Shown: in pieces, positions 21,218 to 32,649 of the stretch
Layout: every line of letters begins with the position of its first letter
How positions within the stretch are numbered: the stretch's first letter is position 1
Source of the DNA: Jiella pelagia
Lineage (GTDB): Bacteria > Pseudomonadota > Alphaproteobacteria > Rhizobiales > Rhizobiaceae
Length of the DNA: 64,000 nucleotides
Direction of reading: 5' to 3'
NCBI RefSeq assembly: GCF_026898155.1
Contig: NZ_CP114029.1
Span: 3,018,001-3,082,000 of the forward strand
The notes under the pieces: generated by a model
Told to the model about the DNA's origin: nothing
The model's database searches: none
Seen by the model: only the letters and a program-made list of their open reading frames with translations
Translations under genes and position numbers: made by a program

Positions 21218-21412
21218 ATGTACACACGCCTTACCGTTCTGACGATTTTGATCGCGCTGTTCGGTCTCGGCATGAGCTACGTCGTTCAGCGGACGACCCC
21301 GACGATGGGCAACAGCTTTGTCGCTTCGGTTTCGGGTGGCACCTGCGACTATTCCTCGGGAACGCTCTGCCGCATCAATCGCTCCGGCACCGGCAAGCAG
21401 GCGAACTTCTGA
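21218..21412 (+). CDS. Small secreted or anchored hypothetical protein
   Basis: 64 residues. An N-terminal hydrophobic segment (residues 5-23, LTVLTILIALFGLGMSYVV) acts as signal anchor or signal peptide, followed by a short polar tail with two cysteines (GGTCDYSSGTLCRINRSG) that could form a disulfide. The ATG at 21218 is chosen because the hydrophobic helix starts directly after it; an earlier in-frame ATG at 21161 adds an acidic segment. No family recognised. It sits 47 nt upstream of amn, same strand. Confidence 0.55.
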   Translation: MYTRLTVLTILIALFGLGMSYVVQRTTPTMGNSFVASVSGGTCDYSSGTLCRINRSGTGKQANF

Positions 21413-21459
21413 GGCCATCCCGTCTTACCGGCGCCATCGATCGGCATTAAGTTCAGGCC

Positions 21460-22963
21460 ATGACAGCCTTCGACACAGCCACCGAACATCTCCCCATCGA
21501 AACACCCGAGGCGGTGCCGCCGCGCCCCTTCGGCGACGCCGACGAGGCGGTTGCGGAGCTGAAGCGCCTCTACGACCGATCCGTCGCCTTTCTGTCCTGC
21601 ACCTTCAACGACGTCCTGTCGAGCGCCAGTGCCACCCGGCGCTATCGGGCGTTCTATCCGGAGGTCTCGGTGACGACCCGCACCCACGCCCGGGTCGATT
21701 CGCGCCTCGCCTTCGGCCATGTGCCTCTGCCCGGCGACTATGCGGCGACGGTCACGAGGCCCGATCTCTTCGACCGCTATCTCGTCGAGCAGCTCGCCCT
21801 GATCCTGAAGAATCACGGCCAGCCGGTTCACGTGGGCGATTCCGCCACGCCGATTCCCCTGCACTTCGCGCTGCCGGAGGGCGTCTATGTCGATGCCGGC
21901 GTCGCCGAGAAACTGGCTCATCCGCTGCGGGATGTCTTCGACGTTCCCGACCTCGGCGCCACCGACGACAGGATCGTCAACGGCACCTTCGAGCCCAAGG
22001 CCGGCGAACGCCTGCCGCTCGCGCCCTTCACCGCCCAGCGCGTCGACTATTCGCTGCACCGGCTCTCCCACTATACAGCGACGCGGCCGCTGCATTTCCA
22101 GAACTTCGTCCTGTTTACCAACTACCAGTTCTACATCGACGAGTTCTGCATGCTGGCGCGCGAGATGATGCGTCGCGGCGGCGAGGGGTTCGAGGAATTC
22201 GTCGAGCCCGGCGACATGGTGACGCCGGCGGGCTTCGAGCAGCCGGTGTCGGGAACGCCGCCGCTCAGATTGCCGCAGATGCCGGCCTATCACCTGAAGC
22301 GCGCCGACGGCAGCGGCATCACCATGATCAACATCGGCGTCGGCCCCTCCAACGCCAAAACGATCACTGATCACGTCGCGGTGCTGCGCCCGCATGCCTG
22401 GCTGATGCTTGGCCATTGCGCCGGCCTCAGAAACAGCCAGGCGCTCGGCGACTACGTGCTCGCCCATGCCTATGTGCGCGAGGACCACGTCCTCGACGCC
22501 GACCTGCCGCTCTGGGTGCCGATCCCGGCGCTGGCCGAGGTGCAGGTGGCGCTGGAAAAGGCGGTGGAGGAAGTCACGGGCCTCTCCGGCTACGATCTGA
22601 AGCGGATCATGCGCACCGGCACGGTCGCCACCATCGACAACCGCAACTGGGAGGCTCCGCGACCAGCGCGAGCCGGTGCAGCGGCTGTCGCAGTCGCGGG
22701 CGATCGCCCTCGACATGGAATCGGCGACGATCGCGGCCAACGGTTTTCGCTTCCGCGTTCCCTACGGCACGCTGCTCTGCGTCTCCGACAAGCCGCTGCA
22801 TGGGGAGTTGAAGCTTCCGGGCATGGCGACGGAGTTCTATCGGCGGCAGGTCGCCCAGCATCTGAAGATCGGCATGCGGGCCCTCCAGCTGATGAGCGAG
22901 CTGCCGTCGGAGCGGGTGCATTCGCGCAAGCTGCGCTCCTTCTTCGAGACGGCCTTCCAGTAA
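21460..22963 (+). CDS. amn: AMP nucleosidase
   Basis: Hydrolyses AMP to adenine and ribose 5-phosphate, regulating adenylate pools. About 500 residues after correction. An N-terminal AMN-specific domain (RYRAFYPEVSVTTRTHARVD near residue 62) is followed by the nucleoside phosphorylase-like domain (MINIGVGPSNAKTITDHVAV, MLGHCAGLRNSQALGDYVLA). The catalytic end region is ALDMESATIAANGFRFRVPY. The frame is lost at 22651-22657 (GAGGCTC); restored reading NWELRDQREPVQRLSQSRAI bridges the halves. Ends at TAA 22961-22963. Confidence 0.93.
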
Positions 22964-22979
22964 CGGCGGATCCACTCTG

Positions 22980-24008
22980 TTGAAGTCTTCGCTCTCCCGC
23001 ATCGCGGCAAGCATCATCGTCGGCGCGGCGCTGGTCGTTGCGGCCGCGCTCGTCGCCGGCTTCTTCGGCAGGATCGTGCCGTTCTTCGATTCGCTGGCGC
23101 AGTTCCGTGCCCATCTGACCGTCGCGCTCTTCGTGCTCGCGCTTCTCCTGATCGTCATGCGCTCCGTCGCGGCGGCGACCGTCGCCACGATCGTCGCCGC
23201 CTATGCGGCGTTGTCGGTGTCGCCCTTCCTGATGCCGCGCCCGGCCGGCGAGCCGCATCGGGTGGCGCCGGCCAAGACGGCGCTGGTCGGTCGGGGGCCA
23301 CTGAAGCTCCTGCAGATGAACCTTCGCTTCAACGCCGATCCCGTTCCCGCCATCACGACCATCGCCCGGCTGGATCCGGACGTCCTGACGCTGCAGGAGA
23401 TCAACCGGCGCTGGGTCGAGGCGATCGAGCCGCTGCGCTCGGGCTATCCCTACGCCGCCTTCTGCGGCGTCGGTGAGGCCGTCGGCGGCGTCGCGATCCT
23501 GTCGCGGATCCCCTTCACCGAGACCGATGTGGCCTGCCGCGTCGGCGACGGTTTTATCTCCCGACGGCTCGATCTCGGCAACGGCGCCGGGTTGACGGTC
23601 GTCTCGGAGCATCTCGCCTGGCCATGGCCGTTTCGCCAGGGCCGGCAGATCGCCGACCTCGGCGAGGTCCTGCCGGGGCTGGGAAAGCCGCTGCTGATCG
23701 CCGGCGACTTCAACGCCGCGCCGTGGAGCGCCACTGTCCAGCGCTTTGCCGGCACCTCCGGCACGACGCCGACGACGGGCATCGGTCCGACATGGCTGCC
23801 GAGCGGATTGCCGGATGCGCTGCGGCCACTCATTGGCCTGCCGCTCGACAACGTCCTCGCCTCGGACGGGGTACGCCTCGTTTCGGTAGCGGCGCAGCCG
23901 GCCACCGCCTCCGATCACCTGCCCATCCTCGTCACCTTCGACGTTCCGGCCGCGTCCACCGGCGAGGCGTCGCCGGCGCGTTTCGTCGGTCGCGCCGCCG
24001 CGCGCTGA
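22980..24008 (+). CDS. Membrane-anchored endonuclease/exonuclease/phosphatase family protein
   Basis: 342 residues. Three hydrophobic segments (about residues 8-28, 42-60 and 64-82) anchor the protein. They are followed by an EEP (DNase I-like) domain with motifs LLQMNLRFN, DVLTLQEINRRW carrying the metal-binding Glu, IAGDFNAAPWS and SDHLPILVTF with the catalytic Asp-His. The family includes nucleases, phosphodiesterases and phosphatases; substrate cannot be told. The domain probably faces the periplasm, since it follows an odd number of segments, but the topology is inferred. Start is TTG at 22980, 16 nt after amn. Confidence 0.83.
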   Translation: MKSSLSRIAASIIVGAALVVAAALVAGFFGRIVPFFDSLAQFRAHLTVALFVLALLLIVMRSVAAATVATIVAAYAALSVSPFLMPRPAGEPHRVAPAKTALVGRGPLKLLQMNLRFNADPVPAITTIARLDPDVLTLQEINRRWVEAIEPLRSGYPYAAFCGVGEAVGGVAILSRIPFTETDVACRVGDGFISRRLDLGNGAGLTVVSEHLAWPWPFRQGRQIADLGEVLPGLGKPLLIAGDFNAAPWSATVQRFAGTSGTTPTTGIGPTWLPSGLPDALRPLIGLPLDNVLASDGVRLVSVAAQPATASDHLPILVTFDVPAASTGEASPARFVGRAAAR

Positions 24009-24125
24009 CGCCGCCCTGGCGGCCAGCTTCATCACCTCGCCAGACATAACGGCGCCGACGGCGCGACGTTAAGGCTGAAACCGGGGCGTGCAGTCCGGGT
24101 CCGGAAAAACCGTGCCGAGACGTGC

Positions 24126-24162
24126 TTGAGCCCACTGGACATCATTTATCATATAATAGTAT
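24126..24162 (+). promoter_or_regulatory. AT-rich promoter/operator candidate for the ytf operon
   Basis: In an otherwise GC-rich context this segment holds TATAAT (24152-24157) overlapping TAGTAT (24157-24162). TAGTAT also occurs in the operator candidate upstream of the GntR gene at 34.3 kb. It precedes the strong Shine-Dalgarno of the substrate-binding protein gene. Confidence 0.4.
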
Positions 24163-24207
24163 CCTTGCGGACATCCGGTGGAGGCCGGACGTTTTCGGGA
24201 GGAATTC

Positions 24208-25170
24208 ATGAAGATTTTCAAGACGCTTGCCGGCGCCGTGGCGCTGACCGGCCTGATGGCCGGATCGGCACTGGCCGCTGACATGACGGTCGGCTTCTCG
24301 CAGATCGGTTCTGAGTCCGGCTGGCGCGCCGCCGAGACGACACTGACCAAGGAGCAGGCGGAAAAGCGCGGCATCGACCTGAAATTCGCCGACGCCCAGC
24401 AGAAGCAGGAAAACCAAATCAAGGCGATCCGCTCCTTCATCGCGCAGGGCGTGGACGCGATCCTGCTGGCGCCAGTCGTCGCCACCGGCTGGGACCAGGT
24501 GCTGGAAGAGGCCAAGGACGCCGAGATCCCCGTCGTGCTCCTCGACCGTCAGGTGGACTCATCCGACGATCTCTATCTGACGGCGGTCGGCTCGGATCTC
24601 GAGCATGAGGGCGAGGTCGCCGGCCAGTGGCTGGTCGACAACGTCGGCGACAAGGACTGCAACGTCGTCGAGCTGCAGGGCACCACCGGTTCCTCGCCGG
24701 CGATCAAGCGCAAGGCGGGTTTTGAGAAGGCGATCTCGGGCCACGACAACATCGAGATCGTCCGCTCGCAGACCGGCGACTTCACCCGCACCAAGGGCAA
24801 GGAAGTCATGGAAAGCTTCCTGAAGGCGGAGAACGGCGGCAAGGACATCTGCGCCCTCTATGCCCACAACGACGACATGGCCGTCGGTGCGATCCAGGCG
24901 ATCAAGGAAGCCGGCCTGAAGCCGGGCTCGGACATCCTCGTCGTCTCGATCGACGCGGTTCCGGACATCTTCCTCGCCATGGCCGCCGGTGAGGCGAACG
25001 CCACCGTCGAGCTGACGCCGAACATGGCCGGTCCGGCCTTCGACGCGCTGGAAGCCTACAAGAACGACGGCACCATGCCGCCGAAGTTCATCCAGACGGA
25101 ATCGAAGCTCTTCACCCAGTCGGACGATCCGAAGGCTGTCTACGAAGAGAAGAAGAACCAGGGTTACTGA
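24208..25170 (+). CDS. ytfQ: Sugar ABC transporter periplasmic binding protein (YtfQ type)
   Basis: 320-residue periplasmic sugar-binding protein of the ribose/galactofuranose class (peripla_BP_4). A cleavable signal peptide ends at GSALA-ADMTVGFSQIG. The stretch SQIGSESGWRAAETT near residue 34, DAILLAPVVATGWDQVLEEA near 90, VLLDRQVDSSDD near 113 and YAHNDDMAVGAIQAIKEAGL near 223 are typical of YtfQ. The ATG at 24208 has GGGAGGAATTC ahead of it. First gene of an ABC operon; E. coli YtfQRT-YjfF imports galactofuranose, so furanose or a similar pentose/hexose is a reasonable guess. A strong terminator follows the gene. Confidence 0.88.
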   Translation: MKIFKTLAGAVALTGLMAGSALAADMTVGFSQIGSESGWRAAETTLTKEQAEKRGIDLKFADAQQKQENQIKAIRSFIAQGVDAILLAPVVATGWDQVLEEAKDAEIPVVLLDRQVDSSDDLYLTAVGSDLEHEGEVAGQWLVDNVGDKDCNVVELQGTTGSSPAIKRKAGFEKAISGHDNIEIVRSQTGDFTRTKGKEVMESFLKAENGGKDICALYAHNDDMAVGAIQAIKEAGLKPGSDILVVSIDAVPDIFLAMAAGEANATVELTPNMAGPAFDALEAYKNDGTMPPKFIQTESKLFTQSDDPKAVYEEKKNQGY

Positions 25171-25185
25171 GCCATTCTTGGTTCC

Positions 25186-25230
25186 GTCGGCCGGCCGGCA
25201 TTCTGGACATAGGGCCGGTCGACGTTTTTT
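25186..25230 (+). terminator. Intrinsic terminator / attenuator after ytfQ
   Basis: GTCGGCCGGCC pairs with GGGCCGGTCGAC (one G-T pair), followed by TTTTTT at 25225-25230. A second hairpin, ACCGGCCG / CGGCCGGT, lies just downstream. Partial termination here would raise binding-protein mRNA over the downstream transporter genes. Confidence 0.75.
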
Positions 25231-25401
25231 CTTGGCGCTTCACCGGCCGGAACACGGCTTTCGGCCGGTAACTGTTCGCGGCGGAGCCCGCCGCGTCCCG
25301 ATGCTCGATGCAATCTTTCGGGAGCGATCGCCGCCCGACGGCAGGCCTGACGCGCAACGGCTCGGGCGCGCCTGGCGGCGGGTGGCGCGCCTTCCATCGT
25401 T

Positions 25402-26982
<1,581 letters not shown>

Positions 26983-26986
<4 letters not shown>

Positions 26987-28023
26987 CCATGCCTGCCACT
27001 CTCAAGCGGGTTCTGCCGCAGCTGATCGCGCTGTTCGTCATCCTGGCGCTCAACACCGCGATCGCGCCCGGCTTTCTCGACATCGCCTATGCCAATGGAC
27101 GGCTCTATGGCAGCCTGATCGACATCCTCAATCGCGGCGCGCCGGTGGCGCTGCTCGCCATCGGCATGACCCTCGTCATCGCCACCCGCGGCATCGACCT
27201 GTCAGTCGGCGCGGTCATGGCGATCTGCGGCGCCGTCGCCGCGGCGCTTATCACCAGCGACCATTCGCTGGCCGCAACCATCCTCATGACGCTCGGCGTC
27301 GGCATTCTGTGCGGCCTGTGGAACGGCGCCCTTGTCGCCTTTCTCGGCATCCAGCCGATCATCGCGACCTTGATCCTGATGGTCGCCGGGCGCGGCATCG
27401 CCCAGCTGATCACCGAGGGCGTCATCCTGACCTTCAACGTGCCCGAGCTGATCTTCGTCGGCAGCGGCTCGGTCTTCGGCATGCCCTTTCCGGTGATCCT
27501 GTGGGTCGTTCTCGGCATCGCCGCGACGCTCCTCTTCCGCACCACCGCGCTGGGGCTGCTGGTGGAATCGATCGGCATCAACCGCCGGGCCTCGGCGCTT
27601 GCCGGCATCGGCACCTCGGCGCTGCTCCTCGCCGTCTATGCGGCCTCGGGGCTCTGCGCGGCGGTGGCCGGCATCGTCGCGGCCGCCGACATCCGTGGCG
27701 CCGACGCCAACAATGCCGGCCTGTGGCTGGAGCTCGACGCCATCCTTGCCGTCGTCGTCGGCGGCAATTCGCTGATGGGCGGGCGGTTCTCGATCGCCGG
27801 CTCGCTGATCGGCGCGATGATCATCCAGTCGGTCAATACGGGCATCCTGCTCGCCGGCTTCCCGCCGGAGTTCAACCTCGTCATCAAGGCGGCGATCATC
27901 GTCGTCATCCTCGTCGTCCAGTCGCCGGCGAGCCACACGCTGTTCGCCTTCTTCAAGAACCGGCCCGGCCGAACCGCCGGGGCGCCGGTTCCCCCCAAGA
28001 CGAAAGAGGAGGGCGCGCGATGA
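26983..28023 (+). CDS. ytfT: Sugar ABC transporter permease (YtfT type)
   Basis: 346-residue inner-membrane permease of the BPD_transp_2 family with about nine or ten hydrophobic helices. Typical signatures are LLAIGMTLVIATRGIDLSVG near residue 55, the GIDLSVGAVMAICG loop and NSLMGGRFSIAGSLIGAMI near 265. GTG start at 26983 overlaps ytfR; an ATG follows two codons later. The C-terminus ends in a proline- and charge-rich tail. Overlaps the second permease gene by 4 nt. Confidence 0.9.
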
Positions 28024-29002
28024 CCTCGTCGAGACTGTTTCCGCTGGCCACGACCTTCGTCATCTTCCTCATCGCCTACGGCCTCTGCATCGCCGAATTC
28101 CCCAACATGCTGTCGACTCGTGTGGTCGGCAATCTCCTCACCGACAACGCCTTTCTCGGCATCGCCGCGGTCGGCATGACCTTCGTCATCCTGTCCGGCG
28201 GCATCGACCTGTCGATCGGCTCGGTGATCGCCTTTACCGGCGTGTTCCTGGCGGTCGCCATGGGCGACTGGGGCCTGCCGCCGGTGCTCGCGCTGGTGAT
28301 CGTCCTGGTTCTGACCACCGCCTTCGGCGCGGTGATGGGGGCGATGATCCACTATCTCGCCATGCCGCCCTTCATCGTGACGCTCGCCGGCATGTTCTTC
28401 GCCAGAGGCATGGCCTTTCTGCTGTCGATCGAATCCGTGCCGATCCGGGTCGAGGCTCTACGATACGCTGCAGGGCCTCTATTTCCGGATGCCGGGTGGC
28501 GGGCGCCTCAGCTTCATCGGCCTGTCGATGATCGCCGTCGTCCTTCTCGGCATCCTGATCGCCCATTTCACCTCCTTCGGCCGCAACGTCTATGCCATCG
28601 GCGGCAACCGGCAATCGGCGGAGCTGATGGGCGTGCCGATCGCCCGCACGACCATCCTCATCTACGCGCTGTCGAGCTTCCTCGCCGGCCTCGCCGGGAT
28701 CGCCTTCTCGCTCTATACGTCGGCGGGCTACTCGCTGGCGGCCGTCGGCGTCGAGCCTCGACGCGATCGCCGCCGTCGTCATCGGCGGGACGCTTCTGAC
28801 CGGCGGGTCCGGCTATGTCGCCGGGACGCTGCTGGGGATTTTGATCATGGGGCTGATCCAGACCTACATCGTCTTCGACGGGACGCTATCCAGCTGGTGG
28901 ACCAAGATCGTGATCGGCATGCTGCTGTTCAGCTTCATCGCCCTGCAGCGCGGGCTCGTCTGGCTGAGCGCAAGGCGCCGCGGCGCGGCCATGCCGGCAT
29001 GA
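28020..29002 (+). CDS. yjfF: Sugar ABC transporter permease (YjfF type)
   Basis: Second permease of the same transporter, about 326 residues. The N-terminal half carries LGIAAVGMTFVILSGGIDLS and AMPPFIVTLAGMFFARGMAF; the C-terminal half carries YAIGGNRQSAELMGVPI. Two frame breaks occur, at 28452-28458 (GAGGCTC) and 28753-28759 (GAGCCTC). Correcting both gives SVPIRVELYDTLQGLYFRMP and AVGVELDAIAAVVIGGTLL, and a normal end at TGA 29000-29002. Without correction the downstream part appears fused to the GntR gene; that fusion is not real. Overlaps the regulator by ATGA. Confidence 0.9.
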
Positions 29003-29742
29003 CCGGCCTCCTCGCCATCACCGGCGCCGGGCGGACGATCCGCTCCAGCCACGGCCATGTGGTGGCGACACTCGGCCGCGAGATCGTCGGCGGCCGCTTT
29101 CCGCCGGGCTCGATCCTGCCGGGCGACAAGGATCTGGGTGAGGTCTTCGGCGTCTCTCGCACGGTCCTGCGGGAAGCGATGAAGACGCTCGCCGCCAAGC
29201 GGCTGATTGAGGCCAAGACCCGGGTCGGGACGAAGGTGCTCGAGCGCGAGCAGTGGAATTTTCTCGACCCGGACGTCCTGCGCTGGCGGGTGGAAACCGG
29301 CCTCGACGCCCGCTTCATCGAGGATCTGGCGACGATGCGGCTCGCCTTCGAGCCGGAGGCAGCGGCGCTCGCCTGTCGTCGTGCCAGTCGCGCCGACATC
29401 GCAAGGCTGGAGCTGATCGTCGAGGAACTCGGCGATCCCGGCCATGACCGCACCTCGATCGCCCAGGTGGACCTGAAGTTCCACCTCGCCGTCGCCGATA
29501 TCTCGCAAAACCCCTTCATGCGCGCGACCAGCGGGCTGATCGAGGCGGCGCTCGCCTGTGTCCTGCGGCTGTCGTCGCCGGCCGAGGATGCCGAGATGAT
29601 CCGCGAATGCGCCGACAATCACCGCCTGATCGTCGAGGCGATCGCGTCCGGCGACGAAGACCGGGCGCGGGCGACCATGCGCACCGTCATCGAACTCGGC
29701 GCGGCGCGAACGCAGACGGCGCTGGGGGATGGGGCGGGGTGA
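28999..29742 (+). CDS. FadR-type GntR family regulator
   Basis: 247 residues. An N-terminal winged helix-turn-helix (LPGDKDLGEVFGVSRTVLRE, residues 39-58) is followed by an all-helical FCD ligand-binding domain with the metal-site pattern (DLKFHLAVADISQNP, then CADNHRLIVEAI). The start ATG overlaps the yjfF stop, so it is the last gene of the transporter operon. It most likely controls that operon in response to a sugar-derived acid or sugar. Confidence 0.9.
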   Translation: MTGLLAITGAGRTIRSSHGHVVATLGREIVGGRFPPGSILPGDKDLGEVFGVSRTVLREAMKTLAAKRLIEAKTRVGTKVLEREQWNFLDPDVLRWRVETGLDARFIEDLATMRLAFEPEAAALACRRASRADIARLELIVEELGDPGHDRTSIAQVDLKFHLAVADISQNPFMRATSGLIEAALACVLRLSSPAEDAEMIRECADNHRLIVEAIASGDEDRARATMRTVIELGAARTQTALGDGAG

Positions 29743-29812
29743 GGGACATCTTCCTCCTTGTCGCAGCCGGAAGGATTCGCGCAGGTCCAGGGCGGTGACG
29801 GGAACGGCTCAG

Positions 29813-30075
29813 GCGCCCTCTCTCCCCTCGTGGGAGAGAAAGCGATTTCATCGTCTTGGCGAAGCCAAGCGATAGAAATCGCAAGAGAGGGGTTCCACCT
29901 GTTCCGCATTTGCCGACCCGGCCGGAGTCGTTGCGCGGTCGCGCTCTTCGACATTGGCGACGGCGGTTGAGAGGGTGAAACCCCTCTTGTCATTCTCAAG
30001 GTTTGGACCTCGCTGCGCTCGGCCCAACTCCTTGGAATGACTTTTTCTCCCACAAGGGGGAGAGAGGGCGGCTAC
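29813..30075. repeat. MITE-like inverted-repeat element A
   Basis: The left end (29813-29850; contains CCCTCTCTCCCCTCGTGGGA) and the right end (30031-30075; contains TCTCCCACAAGGGGGAGAGA) are imperfect inverted repeats. They bracket about 180 nt with no gene, between the convergent GntR and uxuA genes; together with its flanks it fills the 365-nt gap. Its termini resemble element B at 53.5 kb. No target-site duplication was established. Confidence 0.65.
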
Positions 30076-30107
30076 GCCGCCCGGCCATCGCCTTTCGTGC
30101 AGGATCT

Positions 30108-31314
30108 TCACCCCGCCCGGTATCCCAGCCCCGCGATCACCCCCCGCAGCTCCGCCAGACCCTTCAGCCGGCCGATCGCCGGATAACCGGGCTGGGCCTT
30201 GCGCGACAGGTCGTCGAGAATGTCCTGGCCGTGGTCCGGCCGGAAGGGGATCGAGACGTCCGCTCGTCCCGCTGCCTTGCGCCGCGCCTCTTCCTTCAGG
30301 GCCGCGGCGATCAGCGCCACCATGTCGGTGTCGCCGGACAGGTGCTCGGCCTCGTAGAAGGAGGCGGGCAGGGCGTCGCCTTCGCGGATGGTGTTGCGTA
30401 GGTGGAGGAAATGGACCCGGTCGCCGAGCCGCTCCATCATGCCGGGCAGGTCGTTGTCGGGGCGGACGCCGAGCGAGCCGGAGCACAGCGTGATGCCGTT
30501 GGCTGGAACGTCAACGGCGTCCATGATCGTCCGGTAGTGCGCCTCGGTCGACATGATGCGCGGCAGTCCGAGCAGCGGAAACGGCGGGTCGTCGGGATGA
30601 CAGCACAGCCGGATGCCGAGGCTCTTCGGCCAGCGGCGCGACCTCCGACAGGAAGTCGATGAAATTCGCCCGCAGCCCGTCCTCGCCGATGGGCCCGTAT
30701 TCGGCGAGATGGGCGCGCACGTCCGAAAGCGTGAAATGCTCGGCCGCGCCGGGCAGGCCGAAGACGACGTTCTCGGCGAGCTTGGCCTTGCGGGCGTCGT
30801 CCATCTCCGTAAAGCGCCTTTTGGCAGCAGCCGCGACCGTCTCGGGGAAACTCTCCCGGGCGCCGGGGCGCTCCAGGATGAAGATGTCGAAGGCGGCGAA
30901 ATCGACGAGGTCGAAGCGCATCGCCGTGCCGCCATGGGAAACGCGATAGGCGAGGTCGGTGCGGGTCCAGTCGAGCACCGGCATGAAGTTGTAGCAGACG
31001 ACATCGATACCGGCCGCGGCGAGATGCTTCAGGCTGGTCTTGTAATTGTCGACATGGGCGCGAAAATCGCCGGTCTGCTTCTTGATCGCCTCGGAGACGG
31101 GCAGGCTCTCGACCACCTCCCAGGCGATGCCGGAGGGCGAGCCGTCCTTGCGCGTCGCGACCTCGCGCTGGCGCCGTTCGATCGCCTCCGGCGTCCAGAC
31201 GTCGCCGGTCGGCACGTGGTGGAGCGCCGAGACGACGGCCTCGACGCCGGCCTGCAGCATGTCGTCGACGCTCACGAGATCGCCGGGGCCGAACCAACGC
31301 CAGGTCTGCCGCAT
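30108..31314 (-). CDS. uxuA: Mannonate dehydratase
   Basis: Dehydrates D-mannonate to 2-keto-3-deoxygluconate in hexuronate catabolism. About 401 residues after correction, matching UxuA. TIM-barrel signatures are WRWFGPGDLVSVDDMLQAG at the N-terminus, YNFMPVLDWTRTDL near residue 110, LCCHPDDPPFPLLGLPRI near 235, FLHLRNTIREGD near 295 and IPFRPDHGQDILDD near 350, the last three carrying metal-binding His, Cys or Asp. The frame is lost at 30618-30624 (plus-strand GAGGCTC); correction gives APLAEELGIRLCCHPDD. Last gene of dctP-dctQ-dctM-uxuA, so the TRAP transporter probably imports a hexuronate or mannonate. Confidence 0.93.
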
Positions 31315-31361
31315 CGTTTCTCCTCATTCAGGTCAGGTTGGAATAGCGGAAATCAGCCGGC

Positions 31362-32639
31362 TTACATCAAGAGGTTCGGCAGCAGAAGCACGAGGCCGGG
31401 CGAGAAGGCCAGGATCGCCACGACGATCAGGATGGCCGCCACGAAGGGCAGCGATTCCTTGACGTAGTCCTCGATCGGGCAGTCGAGAATGCTGCAGACC
31501 GCATACATCGCGACACCCACGGGAGGCGTCATGCCGCCGAGGGTGACGATGGTCATCATCAGGATGCCGAAATGCACCGGGTCGACGCCCAAAGGCTGGA
31601 CGATCGGCAGGACGATCGGCGTCAGCAGCAGGACCAGCACCGTCGCCTCGACGAACAGGCCGCAGAGGAAGACGAAGAGGAGGACGAGGAAGACGACGAC
31701 GATCGGTTCGCTGGAGAGGCCAAGCAGCACCTCGGCGATGGTCTGCGGCGCGCGCTCGAAGACGATGGCATAGCCGACCATGCCGGAGAACAGGATGATC
31801 AGCGTGATCACGCCGATGTCGACGACGGTCTCGCCCAGAGCTTCCTGGAAGCCTTCCCAGGTCAGTTCGCGGTGGAGCAGGGCGCCGACGACGATGGCGT
31901 AGACGACGGCGAAGGCGCCGACTTCCGAAGCCGTGAAGACGCCGCTGCGGATCGACAGGAGCAATGCCACGGGAAAGAGCAGCGCCCAGATCGCATCGAC
32001 CAGCGTTGCGACCACGGTTCGCCAGCTGGGCAGTTCCTTGGCTTCCCCGCCATAGCCGCGCTTCTTGGCGACGATCCACACCGTCGCCATCAGCGCGACC
32101 ATCATCATCAGGCCGGGAATGACGCCGGCGAGAAACAGGCGGCCGATCGAGACGTTGCCGACGAAGCCGTAGAGGATGAGGCCGAGGCTCGGCGGGATGG
32201 TCGCAGTGATCAGCGAGCCGACGGCGATGGTGGCGGCGGTAAAGCCCTTGCCATAGCCGGAGCGGATCATCTCCGGCCCGAGGATGCGTGCTTCCATCGC
32301 GGCGTCGGCGACGGCCGAACCGGAGACGCCTCCCATGAAGGTCGACAAGAGGATGCAAACCTGGGCAAGGCCGCCGGCCATCCAGGAGACGAGGGCGTTG
32401 GAGCAGTCGATCAGCCGGCGAGTGATGCCGGTCTTGTTCATCATGTGGCCGGCGAGCAGGAACAGCGGCACCGCCAGCAGGGGAAAGCTCTGCGACGCGG
32501 TAGCGACCTGCTGGATGCCGATCGAGACCGGGATGAACTGGCTGGTCAGGAAGAAGCTGAAGCCGGCAATTCCAATCGCAAACGCGATCGGCATGCCGAG
32601 GAGCATCAGCGCGAAGAACAGGATGGTCGGCAGAAGCAT
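31362..32639 (-). CDS. TRAP transporter large permease (DctM)
   Basis: 425-residue polytopic inner-membrane protein, the ion-coupled channel of a tripartite ATP-independent transporter. Hallmarks are GHMMNKTGITRRLIDCSNAL near residue 63, GGVSGSAVADAAMEARILGP near 100, TATIPPSLGLILYGFVGNVS near 145, and MTIVTLGGMTPPVGVAMYAV near the C-terminus. ATG start at 32639; 10 nt separate it from the small permease gene upstream. Coupled to uxuA 47 nt downstream. Confidence 0.92.
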   Translation of the reverse strand: MLLPTILFFALMLLGMPIAFAIGIAGFSFFLTSQFIPVSIGIQQVATASQSFPLLAVPLFLLAGHMMNKTGITRRLIDCSNALVSWMAGGLAQVCILLSTFMGGVSGSAVADAAMEARILGPEMIRSGYGKGFTAATIAVGSLITATIPPSLGLILYGFVGNVSIGRLFLAGVIPGLMMMVALMATVWIVAKKRGYGGEAKELPSWRTVVATLVDAIWALLFPVALLLSIRSGVFTASEVGAFAVVYAIVVGALLHRELTWEGFQEALGETVVDIGVITLIILFSGMVGYAIVFERAPQTIAEVLLGLSSEPIVVVFLVLLFVFLCGLFVEATVLVLLLTPIVLPIVQPLGVDPVHFGILMMTIVTLGGMTPPVGVAMYAVCSILDCPIEDYVKESLPFVAAILIVVAILAFSPGLVLLLPNLLM

Positions 32640-32649
32640 GGGGTTTGGC

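Noticed and set aside
28489..29742. A permease-GntR fusion protein
   Set aside because: The apparent fusion arises only because the second yjfF frame break puts its tail out of frame; after correction yjfF stops at 29002 and the regulator starts at 28999.
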